A DNA stretch of 10,277 nt from an uncultured Eubacteriales bacterium (GTDB lineage Bacteria > Bacillota > Clostridia > Oscillospirales > Oscillospiraceae): the NCBI GenBank assembly GCA_905201305.1, contig CAJKNS010000069.1:1-10277 (forward strand), given 5' to 3'. The notes under the pieces were generated by a model, which saw only the letters and a list, made by a program, of their open reading frames with translations, made no database searches and was not told where the DNA came from. This document shows positions 1-6,176 of the stretch, in pieces (within the stretch, counting starts at the first letter, position 1; each line of letters begins with the position of its first letter). Position numbers and translations under genes: made by a program.

Positions 1-183
1 GCGGGTAAAGGAAACATAGCCGCCGATGAGCATGACAATGCCAACCACGCCCCCAAGACCAAAGGCATAGGAGACGGCAGTCACCGGCAAACCGGAAAGC
101 AGCAATACCGCAAAGCAGATCAGATAAAGCGCCAGGGCAAACACCACCGGCATACGATATTGCTTTAGATAAGATCGCAGCAT
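1..183 (-). CDS. Sensor histidine kinase, N-terminal part only (BceS-like)
   Basis: The first 61 codons are present and the gene continues beyond the left edge. The ATG at 183 is preceded by AAAGGAG at a good distance, 18 bases after the response-regulator stop. The visible peptide starts MLRSYLKQYR and has two hydrophobic segments, at about residues 11-32 and 36-56, joined by only a few residues. Two closely spaced N-terminal membrane helices with no extracellular sensor domain are the hallmark of intramembrane-sensing kinases such as BceS. These usually detect cell-envelope antibiotics together with a partner ABC transporter. No kinase domain is visible, so the call rests on this topology and on the preceding response regulator. 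A transporter permease or another membrane protein cannot be excluded from this fragment alone. Confidence 0.66.
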   Translation of the reverse strand, partial: MLRSYLKQYRMPVVFALALYLICFAVLLLSGLPVTAVSYAFGLGGVVGIVMLIGGYVSFTR

Positions 184-201
184 CCCTGGCTCCTTTCCGG
201 G

Positions 202-876
202 CTACGGAATCAGATAGCCCATGCCCTTTTTTGTAACGATAAAGTCCGGAAGTCCTGCGGCAGCGAGCTTTTTGCGCAGTCTGCCAATATTGACGGTCAG
301 GGTATTTTCGTCCACATAGCTGTCGGTTTCCCAGAGCTTTTCCATCAGCGTATCCCGGGAAACCACGGTGCCGGTGCGCGCCATCAATGCCTCCAGAATC
401 CGGTATTCGTTTTTGGTCAGCTCAATCCGCTGCCCCTGAAAGCTGAGACTGGCGTCGCCGGTGTTTAAAACCGCACCCTGGGCTTGAGGCTGTGCCGTGA
501 CGCCGGAAAAGTCATAGCTCCGCCGCAGCAGCGCCTGAATCTTTGCCATTAAAATGCTGAGATCAAAGGGCTTGGCAATAAAATCGTCCCCGCCCATATT
601 GATCGCCATGATGATATTCAGATTTTCTGCGGCGGAGGAGATGAAAATCACGGGAATCTGCGAGGTTTTCCGGATTTCCTGACACCAGTGGTAGCCGTCG
701 TAAAACGGAAGGGAAATATCCAGCAGCATCAGCTGAGGCTGGAAGGCTTCGAATTCCGGCATAATATCCCGCAAATTTTCGGCAATATGGACCTGATGCC
801 CCCAGCCGGCAATAAATTTCGATATGGAACCGGAAATGACCGGATCGTCCTCCACAATCATAATACGGTGGGACAC
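202..876 (-). CDS. OmpR/PhoB-family response regulator (BceR-like)
   Basis: This is a 224-residue DNA-binding response regulator, the usual length for the OmpR/PhoB class. The receiver domain (about 1-120) shows the acidic pair D10/D11, the phospho-acceptor D53 in LLDISLP, S80 at the switch position and K102 in the AKPF motif. The C-terminal winged helix (about 130-224) has the typical ELTKNEYRILEALM start, the recognition-helix stretch NTLTVNIGRLRKKL, and a final GMGYLIP wing. That recognition-helix wording is typical of BceR/GraR-like regulators of antimicrobial-peptide and bacitracin resistance, so such a role is inferred. The start is a GTG. GGAGGG lies 7 bases upstream, inside the last codons of radA, and only three bases separate the radA stop from this GTG. 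Translation is therefore probably coupled to radA. The sensor kinase follows 18 bases downstream. Confidence 0.93.
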   Translation of the reverse strand: MSHRIMIVEDDPVISGSISKFIAGWGHQVHIAENLRDIMPEFEAFQPQLMLLDISLPFYDGYHWCQEIRKTSQIPVIFISSAAENLNIIMAINMGGDDFIAKPFDLSILMAKIQALLRRSYDFSGVTAQPQAQGAVLNTGDASLSFQGQRIELTKNEYRILEALMARTGTVVSRDTLMEKLWETDSYVDENTLTVNIGRLRKKLAAAGLPDFIVTKKGMGYLIP

Positions 877-879
877 GGC

Positions 880-2254
880 TTATCCCTCCAATGCTTCGTC
901 AATGGCTTGACGAATGTTTTTCACCCGCACAACGGTCATTCCCTCCGGTGGCAGAACCTTGGCGCTGCCCTGATGGGGAATCAGCACCCGGGTAAAGCCC
1001 AGTCGGCTCAGCTCCCCCAACCGCAGACCAAGATTGTTGACCGCGCGGATTTCACCGGTCAGTCCAACCTCTCCAATGGCAGCCACATTGTTGGCGATGG
1101 CTTTGTCACGGTAGCTGGAGGCAAGCGCCAGGATCAGTGGAAGATCCGCCGCAGGCTCCGACAGGCTCAGACCGCCGATGACGTTGATATATCCGTCACA
1201 TGCGGAAAGCCGCATACCGCCGCGCTTGTCCAGCACCGCCATTAAAAGCGTTGCGCGGTTAAAATCAAAGCCGTCGGTGGTCCTGCGGGGGACGTTAAAG
1301 CTGGAGGACACCACCAGCGCCTGAATTTCCGCGAGAATTGGACGGGTTCCCTCCATGGCGCAGGCAACGCAGGTGCCCGGTGCATTGAGGGGACGCCCGG
1401 ACAAGAGCATCTCAGAGGGGTTCTCTACCTCTTGTAAGCCGCTTTCGTGCATGTCGAAGACACCTAACTCATTGGTGGAGCCAAAGCGGTTTTTCGCGGC
1501 ACTGAGCAGCCGATAGGAGGTGTTCCGGTCTCCTTCAAAGTAGAGCACGCAGTCTACCATATGCTCCAGCACCTTGGGACCGGCAATGGAGCCCTCCTTG
1601 TTAATATGCCCGACTACGAATACCGTGATGCCCTGGGCTTTGGCAAGGTGCATCAGGGTCATGGTGCATTCCTTTACCTGGGTGATGCTGCCGGGCGCTG
1701 AGGTGCCCTCCTGGGTATAAAGGGTCTGGATGGAGTCGATCACCAGTACGTCCGGGCTGAGCTCATCTACGGTTTCCAGAATATCCTCCATGGAGGTTTC
1801 GGACAGTACAAACAGCCCGTCTCCGGAAACACCCAGCCGTACCGCCCGCATTTTCAGCTGGGTTTCCGATTCCTCACCGGAGACATAGAGCACCTTGAGA
1901 CTCTTTGACACATAGTCGCACAGTTGGAGCAGCAGCGTAGATTTGCCGATTCCGGGGGCGCCGCCAACCAGCACCAGAGAACCGCGCACAGCGCCGCCGC
2001 CCAGTACCCGGTCCAGCTCTCCCATTCCCGTGGTAAAGCGCACCTCGTCGGTGGTATCCAGCTCCTTCAGCGGACGTGCATTGCGCCGAACGACCGCCGC
2101 CGGTGGAGGCAACGGCACGAGAGACGCCCTTGGGCTTTGGCGCGGCTTTATGCTCCACAATGGTGTTCCACTGCCCGCAGGCAGGACATCTCCCCTGCCA
2201 CTTCATGGTTTCATTGCCGCAGGAGGTGCAGTAAAATACAGTCTTTTCTTTCAT
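880..2254 (-). CDS. radA: DNA repair/recombination ATPase RadA (Sms), split by a frameshift
   Basis: RadA is a RecA-like ATPase and helicase that processes recombination branches during DNA repair. The N-terminus starts at ATG 2254 and carries the four-cysteine zinc finger (C9, C12, C23, C26; CTSC and CPAC). The rest lies in a second frame that stays open from 2160 to 880. Numbered from the ATG at 2160, it shows Walker A GGAPGIGKST (66-75), Walker B LVIDSIQT (about 139-146), the RadA-specific KNRFG motif (223-227) and a Lon-like C-terminal domain with GEVGLTGEIR (363-372). Joining the frames near 2075-2090 gives about 456 residues, the normal RadA length. Removing one base there restores one frame, so this is either a true one-base insertion, which would destroy the gene, or a sequencing or assembly error. 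The body is otherwise fully conserved. GAGGA lies 6 bases before ATG 2254. The family assignment is certain; whether the gene is functional is not. Confidence 0.93.
884..889 (-). promoter_or_regulatory. Ribosome binding site of the response regulator
   Basis: GGAGGG on the minus strand lies 7 bases before the GTG at 876 and inside the last radA codons. It supports the GTG start and suggests translational coupling to radA. Confidence 0.7.
2087..2254 (-). other. RadA zinc-finger segment, in a different frame from the ATPase body
   Basis: About 56 codons from ATG 2254 encode the C4 zinc finger and the linker of RadA. Beyond about 2087 this frame runs into low-plausibility sequence that stays open to 1874, while genuine RadA sequence resumes in the other frame (ARPLKELDTTDEVRF). 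The same stretch read in the ATPase-body frame, from ATG 2160, gives a proline- and arginine-rich peptide with no zinc finger and no ribosome binding site. This supports a single split gene rather than two genes. Confidence 0.75.
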
Positions 2255-2981
2255 AATACGTCCTCAGCGATACGCCGGAGCTTTGCTCCGGGGATTGGTT
2301 TGCGGCGGTAACAGCAATGGTCACTGCCAGCCGGCTTTGATAGCCCGGGTTCTTCAAATTGCTTAGCTCCTCTTGATTGGTGAGAAAGCCGCACTCAATG
2401 AGGATTCCGGGGGCATCAATATGATTCATCAGATAGACGTCCGGAGAAATGGCCTTTGCCATTCGGGCATTGCCGGGGTCTACCGCAGTTTTCAGGGCAA
2501 GCTGCATGGTTTCGCCAAATTCCTTCGCCGTCCCGGCGGGGGTATAGAACACCTGCGCCCCATGATATTTTTCCTGAGAATAGGTGTTGCAGTGGATGCT
2601 GATCAGAATGGCTCCGGGCTGAGCGTTGACCAGCTCCACCCGACGGCGAATATCCGAGACTTTTTTCTGGGAGATGGACTTGGCGTCGGAGGAGGAAAGA
2701 TCCGTATCGGTACTGCGGAGCAGCATCGTATTTTCCCCCAGCAGTCCCAGAACGGCGTCGGTTTTCAGGGTGATGGCAAGATTCAGGTCGCATTCCCGGG
2801 TGCCGTCGGGTCCGGATGCGCCGCCGTCTGCTCCACCGTGACCGGCGTCGAGCACAATGATCCGTGGAATGGCTGCTTCTCCGGCTGCCGTTGCCTGTGC
2901 CCGAAGCCCGTGTAGGGCAAAGGCGGTGAGCAGCGTCAGCGACAGCATATACATACAGGACAGAAATCGACCTTGCTTCAT
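2211..2981 (-). CDS. cwlD: N-acetylmuramoyl-L-alanine amidase, Amidase_3 family (CwlD-like)
   Basis: This zinc amidase cleaves the peptide side chain from peptidoglycan muramic acid. In Bacillus, CwlD acts in the spore and is needed to form the muramic-delta-lactam of the cortex. Residues 1-30 form a short signal peptide or membrane anchor. The Amidase_3 signatures are complete: VLDAGHGG with H48, E63 in TREC, H130 in ISIHCN, and the catalytic E196 in LIECGFL. No cell-wall-binding domain is present and the length is close to that of CwlD (about 237 residues), which favours CwlD over a vegetative autolysin. The last 28 or so residues look unnatural and overlap radA by 44 bases. A one-base change near 2303-2306 would instead end the protein at a TGA overlapping the radA ATG (ATGA). 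The GGGGGTG before the start lies inside a hairpin. Confidence 0.88.
   Translation of the reverse strand: MKQGRFLSCMYMLSLTLLTAFALHGLRAQATAAGEAAIPRIIVLDAGHGGADGGASGPDGTRECDLNLAITLKTDAVLGLLGENTMLLRSTDTDLSSSDAKSISQKKVSDIRRRVELVNAQPGAILISIHCNTYSQEKYHGAQVFYTPAGTAKEFGETMQLALKTAVDPGNARMAKAISPDVYLMNHIDAPGILIECGFLTNQEELSNLKNPGYQSRLAVTIAVTAANQSPEQSSGVSLRTYYERKDCILLHLLRQ
2275..2291. repeat. Small perfect hairpin ahead of radA
   Basis: CCGGAGC and GCTCCGG form a perfect 7-bp stem with a three-base loop, about 20 bases before the radA start. It has no T-run on either side, so it does not look like a terminator. It may affect radA translation or simply be coding sequence of the cwlD end. Confidence 0.45.
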
Positions 2982-2983
2982 AA

Positions 2984-3014
2984 AAACACCCCCATAAAAT
3001 CTATGAGGGTGTTT
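2984..3014 (-). terminator. Terminator-like hairpin covering the cwlD ribosome binding site
   Basis: On minus-strand RNA, 3014-3002 pairs with 2996-2984 over 13 bp with one G-U pair and a five-base loop. The stem ends in UUU and is followed by UU, then the cwlD AUG, so it resembles an intrinsic terminator for the membrane protein gene ending at 3027. The only Shine-Dalgarno-like sequence for cwlD (GGGGGUG, 2993-2987) is inside the 3' arm. The G-U pair forms only in minus-strand RNA, which favours function in that direction. Confidence 0.7.
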
Positions 3015-3026
3015 CCGAGTTATGCC
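2998..3026 (-). promoter_or_regulatory. Possible sigma-E-type sporulation promoter for cwlD
   Basis: GGCATAAC (3026-3019) and CATAGATT (3005-2998) are separated by 13 bases. Against the Bacillus sigma-E consensus as I recall it (-35 GKMATATT, -10 CATACAAT, spacer about 14) each box matches at about six of eight positions. Transcription would start near 2991, just before the cwlD AUG. The mother-cell factor sigma-E is known to drive cwlD in Bacillus subtilis, which makes the match more interesting, but it was found by eye in a short region. Confidence 0.4.
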
Positions 3027-3650
3027 TTACCGCAGGCGCTTATCCTTATCCCGGGATTTGTAGATGAGCTTATAGAAAATGCCCACGTTATTGTAGCCGT
3101 TTTTATAGGCAAGATAGCCGATGAGGGGCTGGAACACCATGGGGATAATGTAGAAAATCGCATAGCCCCAGACGGAGGTGTTGACAGCCATTTTTACGGC
3201 GCCCACAAAGGCTGCGAAGGGAGCATAGAACACCAGCCACAGCATGGAAAACAGATCGGACCAGGTGCCGGAGCCCAAGGACAGCACGCACATAAACAGC
3301 ACGCACACCAGTCCGGGAATCTGCGCCAGAAGTCCGGTTTTCAGACCGCGCTTGGGATTGTATTCGATGTAGCCATATTTTACCACATTGTAATCCCGCA
3401 TGGCAAGCTTGTAGATATCCGTGTAGTCAAAATAGACCCACAGAATCAGTAGAATCACCGAAAACGTCCAGTTGAGCCACAGGGGAACGGAAAAGGAGCT
3501 GGTGAGAATGGCGAAAATCATATACAGGGCTGCGGTTTTGACGCCCACATACCAATGCTTCCGGACAAAGGAGAAGTCCGTACTGGTCATCACATTTGGA
3601 TCGGCGGAGCGGGCGGAAAATTCGGGCTTTTTTTTCTCGTTTGAAGCCAT
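3027..3650 (-). CDS. Membrane protein of unknown function, about five helices
   Basis: I do not recognise this 207-residue protein. The N-terminus is hydrophilic and lysine-rich (MASNEKKKPEF). It is followed by hydrophobic segments at about residues 36-53, 58-75, 107-126, 132-155 and 160-182, and the tail is strongly basic (KSRDKDKRLR). It has no signal-peptide cleavage site and no catalytic motif that I can see. The stretch of about 30 residues between helices 2 and 3 is polar and tyrosine-rich and may be a cytoplasmic loop. AAAGGA lies 11 bases before the ATG, and a good vegetative-type promoter lies about 75 bases upstream. It stands first in the minus-strand cluster ahead of cwlD, separated by a hairpin. 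It is transcribed divergently from the cotJ operon. Location next to sporulation genes is suggestive but not evidence of function. Confidence 0.85.
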   Translation of the reverse strand: MASNEKKKPEFSARSADPNVMTSTDFSFVRKHWYVGVKTAALYMIFAILTSSFSVPLWLNWTFSVILLILWVYFDYTDIYKLAMRDYNVVKYGYIEYNPKRGLKTGLLAQIPGLVCVLFMCVLSLGSGTWSDLFSMLWLVFYAPFAAFVGAVKMAVNTSVWGYAIFYIIPMVFQPLIGYLAYKNGYNNVGIFYKLIYKSRDKDKRLR

Positions 3651-3796
3651 AGATGCAGGATTCCTTTCTGAACATAGGCGGGCAATGATCCCGCAAATCG
3701 GAAAATCGGATTGGTTAGATTCTTATTATAGCACAGATATTCCCCTGTGAAAAGCCATAATCCGAACAGATTTTCCCGGAATCGCATAGACTGCTC
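3651..3796. other. Divergent intergenic region between the membrane protein gene and cotJ
   Basis: These 146 bases carry the minus-strand TATAAT promoter. For the plus-strand cotJ operon I see no clean vegetative promoter. Weak sigma-E or sigma-K-like boxes are possible: CATAGACT at 3785-3792 with AC at 3766-3767, or AGATATT near 3735-3741 with CATAATCC at 3756-3763. None matches strongly enough to call alone. Confidence 0.45.
3725..3753 (-). promoter_or_regulatory. Extended -10 promoter for the membrane protein gene
   Basis: The minus strand carries a perfect TATAAT (3730-3725) preceded by TGC, giving an extended -10. A weaker -35 (TTTTCA, 3753-3748) lies 17 bases upstream. This is a good housekeeping-type promoter, with a leader of about 65-70 bases before the ATG at 3650. 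Short inverted arms CACAG (3732-3736) and CTGTG (3745-3749) lie mostly in the spacer, with CTGTG overlapping the -35, and could be an operator, though arms of five bases are easily found by chance. Confidence 0.65.
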
Positions 3797-4318
3797 ATGA
3801 GATCAGGTAAAGGAGGTACATGTCAATTGGACACGAACAAACAGCAGACCCCATGCAATCCGCAAACCACCGGGATCCTGCCCCATTGCGGCATGCTGGC
3901 AGTTCCCTATGTGCCGGTGCAGCGGAATACCGACGGCAGCTATCAGGCAGATCAGGCGCTGGCTAGAGGCACGCTATTCCCGGGCTTGGATCTTCCCTAT
4001 CGGGGGATGGTCAATGAGACAACGGAAACGCCAACACCCTTGCAGGAGCTGATGGCGCTGGGCTTTGCGGTGCAGGAGCTGGGGCTGTATTTGGACACCC
4101 ACGGAGAGGACCGGGAGGCACAGCAGCTGTTTATGAAGTACAATAAGCTCTATGGCGAGGGCGTGGCGGAATATGAGCGGCGCTATGGACCGCTGCAACT
4201 CACTGCCAGCGACGGCACCGACTGGGCAAGAGATCCCTGGCCCTGGGACGGTCAGAGCGCACAGCAGGCGCATATGGCGCGCATAGAAACCGCGGCACTG
4301 GAACAGAAAGGGGTGTAG
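3797..4318 (+). CDS. cotJA-cotJB: Fused spore coat proteins CotJA-CotJB
   Basis: One open frame carries two families that are separate genes in Bacillus subtilis (cotJA and cotJB). Numbered from ATG 3797, the CotJA-like part spans about 28-70, with LAVPYVPVQ and the signature ALARGTLFPGLDLPYRG. The CotJB-like part spans about 81-151, with LQELMALGFAVQELGLYLDT, ERRYGPL and the closing DPWPWD. A short linker (MVNETTETPT) joins them, with no stop or restart. The coordinates give the longest frame. The true start is probably TTG 3827, which would make 163 residues, because AAAGGAGG sits just before it and ATG 3797 has no ribosome binding site. In Bacillus the CotJ proteins form a complex in the inner spore coat and are made in the mother cell under sigma-E. 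cotJC follows after three bases, so the two genes form an operon. Confidence 0.9.
   Translation: MRSGKGGTCQLDTNKQQTPCNPQTTGILPHCGMLAVPYVPVQRNTDGSYQADQALARGTLFPGLDLPYRGMVNETTETPTPLQELMALGFAVQELGLYLDTHGEDREAQQLFMKYNKLYGEGVAEYERRYGPLQLTASDGTDWARDPWPWDGQSAQQAHMARIETAALEQKGV
3809..3816 (+). promoter_or_regulatory. Ribosome binding site pointing to a TTG start for cotJA-cotJB
   Basis: AAAGGAGG is a near-perfect Shine-Dalgarno sequence. It lies downstream of the first in-frame ATG (3797), so it cannot serve that start. The in-frame TTG at 3827 is 10 bases away and is the best-supported start. The ATG at 3820 is out of frame and only three bases from the site. Confidence 0.7.
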
Positions 4319-4321
4319 CCC

Positions 4322-4924
4322 ATGTTTGTCTATGAAAAGCGGCTCCAGTATCCTATTCATATTCGGAAGCCCAATCCCAAGCTGGCAAGTATTATTATCA
4401 CGCAGTATGGCGGTCCTGACGGCGAGCTTGGCGCATCCCTTCGCTATCTGTCCCAGCGGTACAGTATGCCTGACTCCAAGCTCAAAGCTTTATTGACAGA
4501 TATTGGCACTGAAGAGCTGGGGCATTTGGAGATGATTGGCACTCTGGTCCATCAGCTCACCCGCAATCTCAGCGACAGTCAGATGGAGGACAGCGCCTTT
4601 GCACCGTATTTCGTGGATCACGGGGTTGGCGTTTATCCCACTGCGGCGTCCGGTTCCCCCTGGAATGCAGCCAGCATGGCATCCAAGGGCGATCCGGTGG
4701 CAGACCTTACAGAGGATATGGCGGCGGAACAGAAGGCACGGGCGACCTATGACAACATTCTCCTGCTGTCTGATGACCCGGATGTAAACGACGTGATTAA
4801 ATTCCTGCGTGCCCGTGAGGTGGTTCATTTCCAGCGGTTTGGAGAAGCCATGGAGGTGCTCAAGGACCAGCTGGACCGGAGGAATATCTATGCGTTCAAC
4901 CCGGCATTGACGCCGAAGCAGTAA
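4322..4924 (+). CDS. cotJC: Spore coat protein CotJC, manganese catalase family
   Basis: This 200-residue protein belongs to the di-manganese catalase family and is close in length to Bacillus CotJC (189 residues). It begins with the CotJC-like MFVYEKRLQYPI. The expected metal ligands are all present: E35 in GGPDGELGAS, E65 and H68 in GTEELGHLE, E136 in DMAAEQKAR, and H169 in REVVHFQRF. It could therefore break down hydrogen peroxide as well as act structurally in the spore coat. It lacks the long C-terminal extension of the larger catalases. ATG 4322 comes three bases after the stop of the cotJA-cotJB frame, with AAAGGGG upstream in the end of that gene, so translation is likely coupled. A terminator-like hairpin lies 9 bases after the stop codon. 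Confidence 0.96.
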   Translation: MFVYEKRLQYPIHIRKPNPKLASIIITQYGGPDGELGASLRYLSQRYSMPDSKLKALLTDIGTEELGHLEMIGTLVHQLTRNLSDSQMEDSAFAPYFVDHGVGVYPTAASGSPWNAASMASKGDPVADLTEDMAAEQKARATYDNILLLSDDPDVNDVIKFLRAREVVHFQRFGEAMEVLKDQLDRRNIYAFNPALTPKQ

Positions 4925-4933
4925 CCGCAAAAA

Positions 4934-4971
4934 TTGCCTGCGGCAGAGTATTGCGCTTCTGTCGCAGGCAA
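4934..4971. terminator. Terminator between convergent cotJC and the lipoprotein gene
   Basis: TTGCCTGCGGCAG (4934-4946) pairs with CTGTCGCAGGCAA (4959-4971), a 13-bp stem with one position that forms G-U only in plus-strand RNA and a 12-base loop. On the minus strand the stem is followed by TTTTT, a strong intrinsic terminator for the lipoprotein gene ending at 4979. On the plus strand the downstream sequence is only weakly T-rich (CTTATGTT), so termination after cotJC is less certain. One element probably serves both genes. Confidence 0.8.
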
Positions 4972-4978
4972 CTTATGT

Positions 4979-6013
4979 TCAGGAGGAATAGCCGCTCTCC
5001 GCATCCGGAATCTGTGCATAATCGTCCGGTTCAAAGCCCTTGTCGATCAGGCAGCGAAGAACTGCCATAACATCATCGGGATCTACCGTATTAAAGGCGG
5101 CAATCTGGCAGTAGGCGCCGTTGGGCAGTGTGAAAATCAGATAGGATGCCCGGGTGAGCTCGGTGCCGTCGCCATATACGGTGATGTCATGTCCACCGGA
5201 ATCGTTGAGCACGGTTTTGGTCAGCTTACGGGGTTCAAAGAGGATCATGCCGTCGGTGTTTTCAGGGTCCTTGGGCTTTTCGCTCCAAATGGTCAGAGTG
5301 AGCTGCTGATACTCACTGGGATCGTCCGATTCATAATGCCATCCGGCGGTATAGCACCACAGGCTGCCATCCGTTTGATATTGTCCAAGGCTGTAGCTGC
5401 TTGTATAGTGGTCAAGCTCCGGCAGTGTGCCGCCTTTGACTAAGGACTCCATGGGAATATCCGCGGCGTATTCATAGGGGGCAACGTGATAGCATATGGT
5501 CTGGGTTTTGCCGGAAATCCCGGAATTGTTCCGCAGCAGTCCAGAAAGGGTAACATAGTCCGGGTTATGGATCCACTGCTCCTTGGGAATGGGATCGCCC
5601 TTGCTGAGCAGCAGTTTGACAAGATTCTGTTCGATATCAAGATCCAAATCGGTCTGATACCATTGACCGTCCAGATTGACATAGCTTTTGTTGTCGCCGG
5701 AGGTAAGCACCAGGTCATGGTCGGTATCCCCCAGGGTAAAGGAGAAATCATAGCAGCCAGCCAGGTCGGGTCTGTCGCAGGGTTCGCCGTGAAGCTGAGC
5801 CAGGGCAGTTTCCACCTGAGAAAAGCCGCGATCTCCCGCGTTGATTACATACCAGGTTTCGTCAAAATCCCGATAAATCACGGATTCCAGCTTCTCGGTA
5901 TCCGCAATCAACGGCTTCCCTTCCGGCACAGCAGGTGCAGCCGCAACCGGCGCATGGGCGCAGCTGGTGAGCAGCGCCATACACAGGGAAATGGCAAGCA
6001 GCGATGCTTTCAT
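4979..6013 (-). CDS. Lipoprotein of unknown function
   Basis: This 344-residue protein starts with a lipoprotein signal peptide: K2, a hydrophobic core and the lipobox LTSC with C18. It should be lipid-anchored outside the membrane. The mature part starts with an Ala/Pro-rich linker (about 19-33). It is then acidic and rich in Asp, Tyr and Trp, with a probable beta-rich fold. Recurrent stretches include DFSFTLGDTDHDLVLTSG (about 89-106) and ITVYGDGTELTRASYLIFTL (about 276-295). Repeated short blocks describing strands and turns resemble other uncharacterised Firmicutes lipoproteins, but I recognise no named family and no catalytic motif. C79 and C87 could form a disulfide. AAGGAGG lies 7 bases before the ATG. 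The gene has its own terminator at 4971-4934 and is separated from the upstream operon by another terminator, so it is probably transcribed alone. Confidence 0.88.
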   Translation of the reverse strand: MKASLLAISLCMALLTSCAHAPVAAAPAVPEGKPLIADTEKLESVIYRDFDETWYVINAGDRGFSQVETALAQLHGEPCDRPDLAGCYDFSFTLGDTDHDLVLTSGDNKSYVNLDGQWYQTDLDLDIEQNLVKLLLSKGDPIPKEQWIHNPDYVTLSGLLRNNSGISGKTQTICYHVAPYEYAADIPMESLVKGGTLPELDHYTSSYSLGQYQTDGSLWCYTAGWHYESDDPSEYQQLTLTIWSEKPKDPENTDGMILFEPRKLTKTVLNDSGGHDITVYGDGTELTRASYLIFTLPNGAYCQIAAFNTVDPDDVMAVLRCLIDKGFEPDDYAQIPDAESGYSS

Positions 6014-6127
6014 GATGGTTCCTCCTTATCTGTCCGCTTACTTATATAGACGCAGAAAACAGCCAAAACGTTCCGCCTTTTACCAAAAATATATCATTTG
6101 CCTGTGTCCCAGGTGTGTCTTGACGCC
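6014..6127 (-). promoter_or_regulatory. Leader and promoter region of the lipoprotein gene
   Basis: The minus strand holds a ribosome binding site AAGGAGG (6027-6021) and a possible -10 TATATA (6049-6044). No convincing -35 is found at the right distance. The region is AT-richer than its surroundings, as expected for a promoter. Since the upstream operon ends in a terminator, a promoter must lie here. Confidence 0.4.
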
Positions 6128-6161
6128 AAAACACCCGGAACAGCCGATGCTATTCCGGGTG
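6128..6161 (-). terminator. Intrinsic terminator of the deacetylase-glycoside hydrolase operon
   Basis: On minus-strand RNA, CACCCGGAAUAGC pairs with GCUGUUCCGGGUG around an AUCG loop. This gives a 13-bp stem with one G-U pair, followed directly by UUUU. It begins 15 bases after the glycoside hydrolase stop at 6177. On the plus strand the G-U becomes a mismatch and no T-run follows, so it is directional. Confidence 0.87.
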
Positions 6162-6176
6162 AATGCGGTGCTTGAG

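Noticed and set aside
1874..2160. Programmed ribosomal frameshift in radA
   Set aside because: No slippery heptamer, stop codon at the shift point or stimulatory structure was seen. An indel or sequence error is simpler.
3427..3787. Short minus-strand frames overlapping the membrane protein start
   Set aside because: They overlap the hydrophobic gene or its promoter in another frame and lack a ribosome binding site and protein-like composition.
4922..4978. Small RNA or riboswitch between cotJC and the lipoprotein gene
   Set aside because: The single hairpin is fully explained as a shared terminator of two convergent genes.
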